From Lachnospiraceae bacterium (GTDB lineage Bacteria > Bacillota > Clostridia > Lachnospirales > Lachnospiraceae), in NCBI GenBank assembly GCA_015057325.1, contig SVEQ01000007.1, positions 162,593 through 226,592 of the forward strand: a stretch of DNA of 64,000 nt, given 5' to 3'. The translations under genes and the position numbers were made by a program. Position 1 is the stretch's first letter; every line of letters starts with the position of its first letter. The notes beneath the pieces are model-generated. The model was not told the origin of the DNA, ran no database searches, and saw only the letters and a program-made list of their open reading frames with translations. Positions 16,966 to 25,637 of this stretch are shown piece by piece.

Positions 16966-19900
16966 ATGTTTTCAAAAGAGTTATTCAAAACCGTACAAGA
17001 GTTTATTGATGTTTGTATAGGTCAGGGTGGTGCGTTCCATGGTGACATGAGCACATTGCAGAAAAATGACAAAGAGTTGTGTTTGCTGATTAGTCATGAA
17101 TTAAGCATGACAGGAGCTCCTCTTGCTTTACTTAATATGGCAAAGGTACTTGAAGAGAGTGGAAAATGTCCGATTATCGTTTCGCCTTTTGATGGTCCGC
17201 TTCGTCAAGAGTTTCAAAAAGATTCTTTTCTGCTTATTGCACCGATTTTTTCAGAACCTGAATTGATTTATAAAGCTCACAAGTTATTCTCGTTTATTGT
17301 TGCCAATACAGCTGTTGTCGCCCCGGTTCTTTCGTTGTTGAACGGAACGAACACACCGGTACTTTGGTGGATTCATGAGGCACATATGACGTATAATTTT
17401 TATTCTGATTTAAGGTTCATGCCGAGCTTCTTGAATAATAATATTAAGGTTTACGCTGTTGGAGAGTGGGCTCGAGAAGGTGTAATGAAGGTCAGACCTA
17501 AATATAATGTCAAAGAGTTATTATACTATATAGATGATATAACAAAACAGGAACAATCCTCAGTTGATTGCGTAATCAAAAATAAAGAGGGAAAAAGGGT
17601 GTTTGCGGTGGTAGGAACTATTGACCATCGTAAAGGACAAGATATTTTTTTTAACGCAATCGATAATCTCCCCAAACCAATTCTTGAAAAATCTCTTTTT
17701 GTATTAGTTGGAAGAATTAATGATGAATCGTACACAACTGTATTGGAGGAAGCCTTAAAAAAATACCCAAATAACATACAACATATAGAACATCTTGATC
17801 GTGAACATATGGGAATGTTTTACAAAGAAATAGATTGTCTTATCGTATCATCTCGAGATGAGCCAATGGCAATGACAATTACAGAGGCATGTCAGTTTGA
17901 AAAAATAATTATTAGTAGTGATCACTCGGGATATGCTCCTATTTTACAAAGTAGTAATGCTGGATTTGTATTTGCAAATGAGCGTGCAGATGAGCTAGCA
18001 AAATATATTGTACGCGTCTGTGATGGAGTTGATGATGAGTTGAATACAATGCGTAGTAATTCACGTAAAGTCTATGAAACATACTTCACTAAGCAAGTCT
18101 TTATGAAAAAAATAAATGATGAAGTATTGCCTTATTTATTAAAGGATAATACATCTTCGGATGAAGTTAATGATGAACTTTTAGAAGATTTATTAAACTC
18201 GCGTTTTGAAATATTCGGACTTAATCGAAAACTAAACGAATTGCAAATTGATAACAGTAACAAAAGCGGACATATCGATTTACTAATTGAAAGCGAACGA
18301 AAACTTAAAGGATATGAAAGCGGTTTTGAACGACAAAAAAAGGAAATCGAACAACAAAAAAAGGAAATTGACAAAAAAAACGACATAATAAATAATCAGC
18401 AGGAACAGATTTCGCAACTTCTCGAAATTGAAAGATATTATCATCAGATTATTGCGTCCAAAGGTTGGAGATTGGTTAGCTTCCCGGGTAAAGTATTTGA
18501 AAAGATGTATCCTCAGGGAACACCTAGACGAGAGCGTATTAGCAAAGAGTATAGGTATGTGACTGCGATTAATCCAACAAATATTAAGTTCGTTGCCGAT
18601 GCTTTCAAAAGAGGTGGAGTTGCACAGGTGAAAGCAGAAATGCATGCTTTTGGAAGAAGGGTGGATAATGAAAGGGCGCAGGATGCTATTCAAGCCCCGA
18701 AAACGATTAAAGAGAATGAGATAACAGATGTTGCACAGTGTAAAAAGATACCATTCAAGAAGTGGGACAATCCCACTGTATCAATTGTTATCCCGGTATA
18801 TAATCAATTTACTTATACCTATAACTGTCTTAGAACGATTAGAAAAAACAGTGGCAAGGTTAAGTATGAGATTATTATTGCTGATGATGTGTCTACAGAC
18901 CTTACAACAAGATTGAGTGAGGTTGCTGAGAATATAACTATCGTTCGCAATAAGGAGAATCAAAGATTCTTGCTTAATTGTAACAATGCTGCAAAACATG
19001 CAAAGGGTAAATATATTCTTTTCCTCAACAATGACACACAAGTTCAGGAGAATTGGCTTGAACCTCTTGTGACATTAATTGAGAGTAAAGACGATATAGG
19101 AATGGTTGGCTCGAAACTGATATATCCGGATGGAACTCTTCAGGAAGCCGGAGGTATTATATGGGGCGACGCACCCGGACATGCATGGAATTATGGTAAC
19201 GGTCAAAATCCTGCAGAACCTGAGTTTAACTATGTCAAAGAAGTTGACTATATATCAGGAGCTTCTTTGATGATTAAGACATCATTGTGGAAAGAAATAG
19301 GCGGATTTGATGAGTATTTCGCACCAGCATATTGTGAGGATTCTGACTTGGCATTTGAGGTCAGAAAACGCGGATATAAGGTGTTGTATCAGCCACTTTC
19401 CGTAGTGGTTCATTTTGAAGGCAAGTCTAATGGTACTGACACAAGTTCAGGCGTGAAAAAATACCAGGTCGAAAACTCAGAGAAACTTATGAAGAAATGG
19501 GCTAAAGAGTTTGAAACAGAACAGTCACATTCTGAAACAGAACTTTTTAAGGCAAGAGAACGTAGTCAGAGAAAGAAGACTATTCTCGTAATTGATCATT
19601 ATGTTCCGCAGTTTGATAAAGATGCTGGTTCCAAGACAACATGGCAGTATCTCAAAATGTTCGTAAAACAGGGATACAATGTAAAGTTTATGGGAGATAA
19701 TTTTTATCAGGATGAACCGTACACTACAAAACTTCAGCAGCTTGGAATAGAAGTTTTGTATGGACCGTGGTACGCAAACAATTACAAACAGTGGATTATA
19801 GATCATAAGAATGATATTGATTTTGTGTATCTTAACAGACCGCATATAACAGAGAAATATATTGATTTTCTGAAAAATGAAACAAATATTAAGTGCATAT

Positions 19901-20670
19901 ACTATGGTCATGATTTACATTTTCTAAGAATTCATAGAGAGTATGAATTAAATGGTAATGAGGAACTTCTCAAGGAATCAGAGGAATGGAAGAACAAAGA
20001 ATTTGCCATAATGAAAAAGGCAGATATCAATTATTATCCATCCTATGTCGAAGTTGATGAAATACACAAACTAGAGCCGGATATCAAGGCAAAGGCGATT
20101 ACAGCTTATGTATTTGAGGAGTTTAGAAATGATATTGATGTTGATTTCTCGAAGAAGAACGGAATATTGTTTGTAGGAGGATTTGGACATCCACCTAATG
20201 AAGACGCAGTATTGTGGTTTGCTAAGGAAGTATATCCATCAATTAAAAAAGAACAAGACATACCATTCTACATTGTAGGTTCCAATGTTACAGAGAATGT
20301 TGAAAAACTTCAGGGGGATGGAATTATTCTCAAAGGTTTTGTGACAGAGGAAGAACTTCAGGAATTATATAATACATGCAGAATCGTGGTTGTTCCACTT
20401 CGTTACGGTGCCGGAGTTAAGGGTAAAGTAGTTGAAGCGTTGTATTATGGAACGCCCATGGTTACAACTACAGTCGGTATAGAGGGTATTCGTGACGCAG
20501 AAAAGTTCATGGAAGTTGCAGATGAAGCTCCCGAATTTGCAAAAAAGGTGCTTGCATTGTACAACGCTCCTGAAAGATTGAAGAAAACAGTCGAGGATTA
20601 CCAGAACTATGTTAAAGAGAACAATAGTGTAGATGCCGTCTGGAAAATAGTTGAAGAAGATTTTCAGTAA
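16966..20670 (+). CDS. Giant three-module glycosyltransferase (GT4, coiled coil, GT2, GT4)
   Basis: A 1234-residue cytoplasmic protein. Module 1 (about 35-420) is GT4-like: LLISHELSMTGAPLALL, VLWWIHEAH, VVGTIDHRKGQDIFF and SSRDEPMAMTITEACQ. A coiled coil (about 428-498) contains GHIDLLIESERKL and QKKEIEQQKKEID. Module 2 (about 603-835) is GT2: VSIVIPVYNQFTYTYNCL, LFLNNDTQV (NND), SGASLMIKTSLW and YCEDSDLAFEVRKRGY. Module 3 (about 870-1234) is GT4: ILFVGGFGHPPNEDAVLWF and LRYGAGVKGKVVEALYYGTPM. Three activities in one chain suggest stepwise assembly of a repeat unit. ATG 16966 with AAGAGG (16953-16958) is preferred over an upstream ATG at 16915 that overlaps wzt. Module 1 and the coil are paralogous to the protein at 44778. 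Three runs of 7-8 A lie in the coil region. Confidence 0.88.
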   Translation: MFSKELFKTVQEFIDVCIGQGGAFHGDMSTLQKNDKELCLLISHELSMTGAPLALLNMAKVLEESGKCPIIVSPFDGPLRQEFQKDSFLLIAPIFSEPELIYKAHKLFSFIVANTAVVAPVLSLLNGTNTPVLWWIHEAHMTYNFYSDLRFMPSFLNNNIKVYAVGEWAREGVMKVRPKYNVKELLYYIDDITKQEQSSVDCVIKNKEGKRVFAVVGTIDHRKGQDIFFNAIDNLPKPILEKSLFVLVGRINDESYTTVLEEALKKYPNNIQHIEHLDREHMGMFYKEIDCLIVSSRDEPMAMTITEACQFEKIIISSDHSGYAPILQSSNAGFVFANERADELAKYIVRVCDGVDDELNTMRSNSRKVYETYFTKQVFMKKINDEVLPYLLKDNTSSDEVNDELLEDLLNSRFEIFGLNRKLNELQIDNSNKSGHIDLLIESERKLKGYESGFERQKKEIEQQKKEIDKKNDIINNQQEQISQLLEIERYYHQIIASKGWRLVSFPGKVFEKMYPQGTPRRERISKEYRYVTAINPTNIKFVADAFKRGGVAQVKAEMHAFGRRVDNERAQDAIQAPKTIKENEITDVAQCKKIPFKKWDNPTVSIVIPVYNQFTYTYNCLRTIRKNSGKVKYEIIIADDVSTDLTTRLSEVAENITIVRNKENQRFLLNCNNAAKHAKGKYILFLNNDTQVQENWLEPLVTLIESKDDIGMVGSKLIYPDGTLQEAGGIIWGDAPGHAWNYGNGQNPAEPEFNYVKEVDYISGASLMIKTSLWKEIGGFDEYFAPAYCEDSDLAFEVRKRGYKVLYQPLSVVVHFEGKSNGTDTSSGVKKYQVENSEKLMKKWAKEFETEQSHSETELFKARERSQRKKTILVIDHYVPQFDKDAGSKTTWQYLKMFVKQGYNVKFMGDNFYQDEPYTTKLQQLGIEVLYGPWYANNYKQWIIDHKNDIDFVYLNRPHITEKYIDFLKNETNIKCIYYGHDLHFLRIHREYELNGNEELLKESEEWKNKEFAIMKKADINYYPSYVEVDEIHKLEPDIKAKAITAYVFEEFRNDIDVDFSKKNGILFVGGFGHPPNEDAVLWFAKEVYPSIKKEQDIPFYIVGSNVTENVEKLQGDGIILKGFVTEEELQELYNTCRIVVVPLRYGAGVKGKVVEALYYGTPMVTTTVGIEGIRDAEKFMEVADEAPEFAKKVLALYNAPERLKKTVEDYQNYVKENNSVDAVWKIVEEDFQ

Positions 20671-20684
20671 AGAGAGGGATAAAT

Positions 20685-21686
20685 ATGATTATTACTAAAA
20701 CGCCTTTTCGTATGTCATTTTTTGGCGGCGGAACAGATATGCCTGATTTTTTTAATGAACATGGTGGTGCTGTTATATCTACTACCTTTGATAAGTATTG
20801 CTATGTGAATGTCAGACATCTTCCTAGATTTTTTGATTATAAGACAGAGCTTGCTTATTCAAAGATGGAAAGAGTAACAGATGTTAATGATATTGTTCAT
20901 CCGGCAATCAGAGAGGCTATGAAATATCTTGATATGCAAGAAATACGTCTTACTTATGAGGCTGACCTTCCGGCAAGATCGGGACTTGGTACGAGTAGTT
21001 CATTTGCGGTTGGTATGCTTTCAGCATTCTATGCACTCAAAGGTAAATATGCAGACAAGCAGAAATTGGCTAGTGATGCTATATATTTGGAGCGTACGCT
21101 ATGTGATGAAGCCGGTGGATGGCAGGATCAGATAGCAGCAGCTTATGGTGGTCTTAACAGAATCAATTTCAAGGGTGATAGCTTTACGGTTGATCCGATA
21201 ATAATCTCGCCTGAAAGAAAGAAGACGCTTAATAATAATCTTTTATTGTTCTTTACTGGATTTACGCACTTCTCAGCAGAGGTTCAGGCAGAGAATAAGA
21301 AAGTAGATAAAACCAAGCAGAAATTAGAAATGCTTGAATTGGTCGATAAAGCACAGGATGTGCTTACTGACAAGAGTACAGATCTTGATGAGTTTGGACG
21401 TCTTTTGGATGTCACATGGAGATTGAAGCGTCAGACAGGAAGCAAGATAAGTACAGATTCCATTGATGCTTTGTATGAGCGTGGAATTAAAGCCGGTGCA
21501 CTTGGTGGAAAACTTCTTGGTGCAGGCGGTGGCGGTTTCTTGTTATTCTACGTTCCGGAGGATAAGAAACAGAATGTCATACATCAGTTGAAAGATTTGA
21601 TGTATGTGCCTTTTGAGTTCGAAGATGAAGGAACAAGAGTAATTCATTATACGCCGGAGACATATATACCGGTAGGTGAAGAGTAG
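20685..21686 (+). CDS. hddA: D-glycero-alpha-D-manno-heptose 7-phosphate kinase
   Basis: GHMP-family sugar kinase that phosphorylates heptose 7-phosphate at C1 in the GDP-heptose pathway. The 333-residue protein starts TKTPFRMSFFGGGTDMPDFF, the HddA hallmark. The ATP-binding GHMP motif is LPARSGLGTSSSFAVG (about residues 94-109), followed by AGGWQDQIAAAYGG and the C-terminal LLGAGGGGFLLFYV. The length is typical. A good AGAGGGA ribosome site precedes ATG 20685. gmhA and a fused hddC-gmhB gene follow directly, giving the full pathway from sedoheptulose 7-phosphate. Confidence 0.93.
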   Translation: MIITKTPFRMSFFGGGTDMPDFFNEHGGAVISTTFDKYCYVNVRHLPRFFDYKTELAYSKMERVTDVNDIVHPAIREAMKYLDMQEIRLTYEADLPARSGLGTSSSFAVGMLSAFYALKGKYADKQKLASDAIYLERTLCDEAGGWQDQIAAAYGGLNRINFKGDSFTVDPIIISPERKKTLNNNLLLFFTGFTHFSAEVQAENKKVDKTKQKLEMLELVDKAQDVLTDKSTDLDEFGRLLDVTWRLKRQTGSKISTDSIDALYERGIKAGALGGKLLGAGGGGFLLFYVPEDKKQNVIHQLKDLMYVPFEFEDEGTRVIHYTPETYIPVGEE

Positions 21687-21709
21687 TATTAGAAAGGAAG
21701 TGCATTGAT

Positions 21710-22357
21710 ATGAGTAATCCCGGAAGATTTCTAGATGAATTTATTGAAAGATATCCTGATCTTTCTGTATGCAGAGACAGTATTGAACAGGCATATGAGT
21801 GTATAGCTGAAAGTTATGAGAAAGGTGGAAAACTTCTTGTTGCTGGTAACGGAGGAAGTGCTTCCGATTCAGAACACATAGTTGGAGAGTTGATGAAGAG
21901 TTTTATTCTCCCTCGTAAACTCAATGCAGTTTTTTGTGATAAATTAATTGAGGCAGATGCCGAGTTAGGAAAGGAATTAGGAGAAAAATTACAGGGAGCT
22001 TTACCAGCAATTGCACTTGTGGATCACATTGCTCTTTCAACAGCATATCTTAATGATGTTGATCCGTTGCTTGGATTTGCACAGCAGATTAACGGATATG
22101 GTGTTGCCGGTGATGTGTTCCTTGGAATAACTACATCAGGTAATTCAAAAAATGTTTTATATGCCAATACAATTGCTAAGGCAAAGGGGCTTAAAACCAT
22201 TGCACTTTCAGGTAAGGATGGTGGGAAAATAAAGTGTATGGCAGATATAACAATCGTAGTACCTGAAAATGAAACATTTAAGATTCAGGAAAGACATCTC
22301 CCAATATATCATTGCTTATGTCTTATGTTGGAAGAAAGATTTTTTGGCGAGGATTAA
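21710..22357 (+). CDS. gmhA: Sedoheptulose 7-phosphate isomerase
   Basis: SIS-domain isomerase converting sedoheptulose 7-phosphate to D-glycero-D-manno-heptose 7-phosphate. The 215-residue protein has KLLVAGNGGSASDSEHIVGEL (SIS substrate loop), GDVFLGITTSGNSKNVLYA and the C-terminal ERHLPIYHCLCLMLEE. An insert around residues 70-100 (PRKLNAVFCDKLIEADAE) is compatible with longer GmhA forms. AAAGGAAG precedes the start. It stands between hddA and the hddC-gmhB fusion with spacings of 23 and 2 bases, so the three genes are one transcription unit. Confidence 0.93.
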   Translation: MSNPGRFLDEFIERYPDLSVCRDSIEQAYECIAESYEKGGKLLVAGNGGSASDSEHIVGELMKSFILPRKLNAVFCDKLIEADAELGKELGEKLQGALPAIALVDHIALSTAYLNDVDPLLGFAQQINGYGVAGDVFLGITTSGNSKNVLYANTIAKAKGLKTIALSGKDGGKIKCMADITIVVPENETFKIQERHLPIYHCLCLMLEERFFGED

Positions 22358-22359
22358 TA

Positions 22360-23625
22360 ATGAAAACAGTTATAATGGCAGGCGGAAAGGGAACAAGAAT
22401 ATCTTCTGTTGCAAGTGACATTCCCAAGCCTATGATTAAAGTATGTGGAATACCTGTGCTTGAAAGGGAGATAGAGTGTCTTAGGAGTCAGGGATTTGAT
22501 GATATCATAATAACGGTTAGTCACCTTGGACATATTATTATGGATTATTTCGGTGATGGCAGTAACATTTCTCCGGTTACAGGAAAGCCGTTTGGCGTTA
22601 ATATACAATATTATAATGAGGAAACTCCGCTTGGCAATGCTGGCGCATTATACGAATTAAAAGATCAGCTCACAGAAGATTTTCTTCTTCTTAATGCGGA
22701 TGCTATGTTTGATATTGATTTTAACAGATTTGTGGATGCACATAGAAAGTCGGGAGCGTTGGTGACGTTATTTACTCATCCGAATAGTCATCCATATGAT
22801 AGTGGATTGGTTATATCAGATGAGAATGGTGCTGTTCTTAAATGGCTTGCAAAAGAGGATGATCGTCCGGTTAATTATAAGAACAGAGTTAATGCCGGAC
22901 TTCATGTTATTTCTCCTAAGGTATTAGAGGAAAGACCTGATACGGAAAAGGTAGATCTTGACAGACAAGTGCTTAAACCGCTTGCGGGCACAGGCAAGAT
23001 GTTTGTGTATGACAGTCCGGAATATGTAAAAGATATGGGAACTCCTGACAGATATGAGGCTGTATGCCGTGACTGTGAGAACGGTATAATAAAAGCAAAG
23101 AATTTGTCGCATAAACAAAAAGCTGTATTCCTTGATAGGGACGGAACAATTAATAAATACGTAGGGTTCTTGAGAAATATCGACGATTTTGAACTCATTC
23201 CGGGAACAGCTGAAGCAATAAAAAAGATTAATGAATCAGGTTATCTTGCAATTGTAGTAACCAATCAACCTGTTATTGCAAGAGGTGAGGTTACTGTTGA
23301 GGAACTCAATGAAATACATAATAAAATGGAACGTTTGCTTGGTGAACAGGGAGCATATATAGATGCAATCTATTATTGCCCACATCATCCTGACAAAGGA
23401 TTTGAGGGTGAGATTCCGGAACTCAAGTTTGATTGCGATTGCAGAAAACCGAAACCGGGAATGCTTTTCAAAGCTGCAGAGGATTTCAATATCGACCTGT
23501 CTCAGTCTTATATGGTTGGAGACAGTGAGAATGATATTAAAGCCGGAGAAGCAGCGGGATGTAAGACGGTATTGGTTAAATCAGGATTAAAAGATTTAAG
23601 AGCACAAACTATAAATGCAGGGTAA
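22360..23625 (+). CDS. hddC-gmhB: Fused heptose-1-phosphate guanylyltransferase and heptose-bisphosphate phosphatase
   Basis: Bifunctional enzyme of 421 residues that completes GDP-D-glycero-alpha-D-manno-heptose synthesis. The N-terminal nucleotidyltransferase (about 1-235) has VIMAGGKGTRIS, IPKPMIKVCGIPVLE and NEETPLGNAGAL. The C-terminal HAD-IIIA phosphatase (about 248-421) has VFLDRDGTIN (nucleophile and acid aspartates), VVTNQPVIARG, the zinc-loop cysteines and histidines around YYCPHHPD and FDCDCRKPKPGM, and MVGDSENDIKAG. In many bacteria these are separate genes. ATG 22360 with GAGGA upstream is preferred to the open frame from 22312, which overlaps gmhA. The phosphatase step acts before the guanylyl transfer, so the domain order is not pathway order. 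Confidence 0.92.
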   Translation: MKTVIMAGGKGTRISSVASDIPKPMIKVCGIPVLEREIECLRSQGFDDIIITVSHLGHIIMDYFGDGSNISPVTGKPFGVNIQYYNEETPLGNAGALYELKDQLTEDFLLLNADAMFDIDFNRFVDAHRKSGALVTLFTHPNSHPYDSGLVISDENGAVLKWLAKEDDRPVNYKNRVNAGLHVISPKVLEERPDTEKVDLDRQVLKPLAGTGKMFVYDSPEYVKDMGTPDRYEAVCRDCENGIIKAKNLSHKQKAVFLDRDGTINKYVGFLRNIDDFELIPGTAEAIKKINESGYLAIVVTNQPVIARGEVTVEELNEIHNKMERLLGEQGAYIDAIYYCPHHPDKGFEGEIPELKFDCDCRKPKPGMLFKAAEDFNIDLSQSYMVGDSENDIKAGEAAGCKTVLVKSGLKDLRAQTINAG

Positions 23626-23665
23626 AAGCAAGTTTGTACTGTTATATCTTCATATATTATTGAAA

Positions 23666-23694
23666 TTGACAGTCGAGAGTGGTATTATTTTAAA
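23666..23694 (+). promoter_or_regulatory. Possible promoter before the CDP-sugar genes
   Basis: A perfect TTGACA (23666-23671) is followed after 17 bases by TTTAAA (23689-23694); an 18-base spacer gives TTAAAT instead. The -10 box is weak, so this is a moderate call. It lies in the 135-base gap between the heptose and CDP-dideoxyhexose genes. Confidence 0.45.
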
Positions 23695-23731
23695 TAGTTT
23701 TTTTGTTTGGGTATAAAAGAAAGGGAAGGAG

Positions 23732-23750
23732 TGTATGAGAATCTCATACA
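23732..23750 (+). promoter_or_regulatory. 19-base perfect palindrome overlapping the rfbF leader
   Basis: TGTATGAGA (23732-23740) and TCTCATACA (23742-23750) are exact complements around one central base. It is placed 38 bases after the possible -10 box and 11 bases ahead of the rfbF start, next to a purine-rich ribosome site. As RNA it could form a 7-pair hairpin with a 5-base loop; as DNA it looks like an operator. Confidence 0.5.
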
Positions 23751-23764
23751 ATATAATCATATGA
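23735..23764 (+). CDS. Possible 9-residue leader peptide coupled to rfbF
   Basis: An ATG at 23735, close behind the purine-rich AGGGAAGGAG, opens a 9-codon frame (MRISYNIII) whose TGA (23762-23764) overlaps the rfbF ATG as ATGA. rfbF itself has no ribosome site at its own ATG, so translation could reach it by coupling from this mini-frame. Chance is not excluded for so short a frame. Confidence 0.3.
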   Translation: MRISYNIII

Positions 23765-24540
23765 AAGTTGTAATTTTAGCAGGAGGATTCGGAACCAGAA
23801 TAAGTGAGGAAAGTCACTTGAAGCCAAAACCAATGATAGAAATAGGAGGTAAGCCCATTCTGTGGCATATTATGAAGGAATACTCACACTATGGTTTTAA
23901 TGAGTTTATAATATGTTGTGGATATAAGCAGCATGTGATAAAAGAGTATTTTGCTGATTACTATTTGCATAATAGTGATATTACTTTTGACTTTAGTTCT
24001 GAAAATAAGATGACGGTTCATAATAATGTAGCTGAACCATGGAAGGTTACATTGATTGATACAGGTCTTAATACAATGACAGGTGGACGTATTAAGCGAA
24101 TCAAACCCTATGTTGGAGATGAAACCTTTATGTTAACGTATGGTGATGCGGTGTCTGATGTTAATATTAAGGAGCTTTTTGAGTTCCATAAGAAGAGTGG
24201 CAAACTTGCAACATTGACAGCTATTCAAATAGATCAACGTTTTGGAATATTGGATGTTGATAAGGATAATACAGTAGAAGCATTCAGGGAGAAAGCTGAT
24301 ATTGATGGAGCCAGAATTAATGCAGGATACATGGTTTTAGAACCTAAAGTGTTTGATTATCTGAAGGATGATACAACAGTATTTGAAAAAGAACCATTGG
24401 TCCAATTAGTTTCAGAAAGACAGTTAAAGGCATTTAATCACGATGGTTTCTGGCAGTGTATGGATACAAAGCGTGAGATGGACAAGCTGGAGGAATTATG
24501 GGCGTCAGGAAAGGCCCCATGGAAGAAATGGGAGGATTAG
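23761..24540 (+). CDS. rfbF: Glucose-1-phosphate cytidylyltransferase
   Basis: Makes CDP-glucose from CTP and glucose 1-phosphate, the first step to CDP-3,6-dideoxyhexoses. Motifs: VVILAGGFGTRISEESHLKPKPMIEIGGKPILWHIMK in overlapping blocks at residues 3-39, LTYGDAVSDV, and WQCMDTKREMDKLEELW near the C-terminus, all diagnostic of RfbF. From ATG 23761 the protein has 259 residues, the family's usual length. The frame is open upstream from TTG 23707 and includes a GTG at 23731, but those would add non-conserved residues. The chosen ATG lacks its own ribosome site; see the leader and palindrome just upstream. rfbG and rfbH follow. Confidence 0.93.
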   Translation: MKVVILAGGFGTRISEESHLKPKPMIEIGGKPILWHIMKEYSHYGFNEFIICCGYKQHVIKEYFADYYLHNSDITFDFSSENKMTVHNNVAEPWKVTLIDTGLNTMTGGRIKRIKPYVGDETFMLTYGDAVSDVNIKELFEFHKKSGKLATLTAIQIDQRFGILDVDKDNTVEAFREKADIDGARINAGYMVLEPKVFDYLKDDTTVFEKEPLVQLVSERQLKAFNHDGFWQCMDTKREMDKLEELWASGKAPWKKWED

Positions 24541-24561
24541 TGCTCGCACTATTTTATAATT

Positions 24562-25611
24562 ATGATTGATATGACTTTTTTTAAAGGTAAAAGGGTTTTG
24601 TTAACCGGACATACCGGGTTTAAGGGTAGTTGGATGAGCCGGGTGTTGATAAACGCGGGAGCAGATCTTACAGGATATTCACTCAAGCCGCCAACCAATC
24701 CTAATTTATTTGATATCGCCGGTATAGAGAAGGGAATGAACTCGATTATCGGGGATATTCGTGACTTGGATAAGTTGATGGATGTATTTTCAAAGTGTAA
24801 ACCGGAGATTGTTATTCACATGGCGGCACAGCCAATTGTTAGGGATTCTTATAAGGATCCTGTATATACGTATGAGACCAATGTGATGGGAACAGTTAAT
24901 ATAATGGAATGTGTCAGAAGAACAGATTCTGTCAAATCCTTTTTGAATGTAACAACAGACAAGGTATATAAGAACAATGAATGGGAGTGGGGATACAGGG
25001 AAAACGATCCGCTTGATGGATATGATCCGTATTCTAATTCTAAATCATGTTCTGAGCTGGTAACTCACAGCTATAAGAATTCTTTTTTTGAAGATAGGGA
25101 TGTTGCAATTTCGACTGCAAGAGCAGGTAATGTTATCGGAGGCGGAGATTTTGCCAATGATAGAATTGTGCCGGATTGCATAAGGGCAATGGAAAAGAAA
25201 GAAAAGATAATTGTGAGGAATCCCCATTCCACACGACCATACCAGCATGTTCTCGAACCGGTCATGGCGTATCTTATGATTGTGAAAGAGCAGTACTGTG
25301 ACAAGAGTTTAGAAGGATATTATAATGTCGGACCGGATGATCAGGATTGTGTAACAACCGGAGATTTGGTTGACATGTTTTGCAGTAAATGGGGCGAAGG
25401 TGCAGCATGGGTTAATCAATATGATGGTGGACCTCATGAAGCTAATTTCCTCAAACTTGATTGCTCAAAAGTCAAGAAAACATTTGGCTGGTCAACTTCA
25501 TGGGGAATTTCCGATGCGTTAGATAAGACAGTTGAATGGGCCAAGGCATATCTTGCTGGCGAAGATATGGTTAAGGTTATGGACCGCCAGATTGAAGAGT
25601 TTAATTCATAA
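24562..25611 (+). CDS. rfbG: CDP-glucose 4,6-dehydratase
   Basis: NAD-dependent short-chain dehydrogenase/reductase making CDP-4-keto-6-deoxyglucose. The 349-residue protein has the cofactor motif LLTGHTGFKGSWMS (about residues 13-26), HMAAQPIVRDSYKDPVYTYETNVMGT, the catalytic TTDKVYKN and YSNSKSCSE region, and SARAGNVIGGGDFANDRIVPD, which are typical of RfbG. No strong ribosome site precedes ATG 24562 or the in-frame ATG 24571, so coupling to rfbF 21 bases upstream is likely. It is part of an rfbFGH cassette. Confidence 0.94.
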   Translation: MIDMTFFKGKRVLLTGHTGFKGSWMSRVLINAGADLTGYSLKPPTNPNLFDIAGIEKGMNSIIGDIRDLDKLMDVFSKCKPEIVIHMAAQPIVRDSYKDPVYTYETNVMGTVNIMECVRRTDSVKSFLNVTTDKVYKNNEWEWGYRENDPLDGYDPYSNSKSCSELVTHSYKNSFFEDRDVAISTARAGNVIGGGDFANDRIVPDCIRAMEKKEKIIVRNPHSTRPYQHVLEPVMAYLMIVKEQYCDKSLEGYYNVGPDDQDCVTTGDLVDMFCSKWGEGAAWVNQYDGGPHEANFLKLDCSKVKKTFGWSTSWGISDALDKTVEWAKAYLAGEDMVKVMDRQIEEFNS

Positions 25612-25637
25612 CAATGAAAGAAAAGAGAGGTTAAAGT

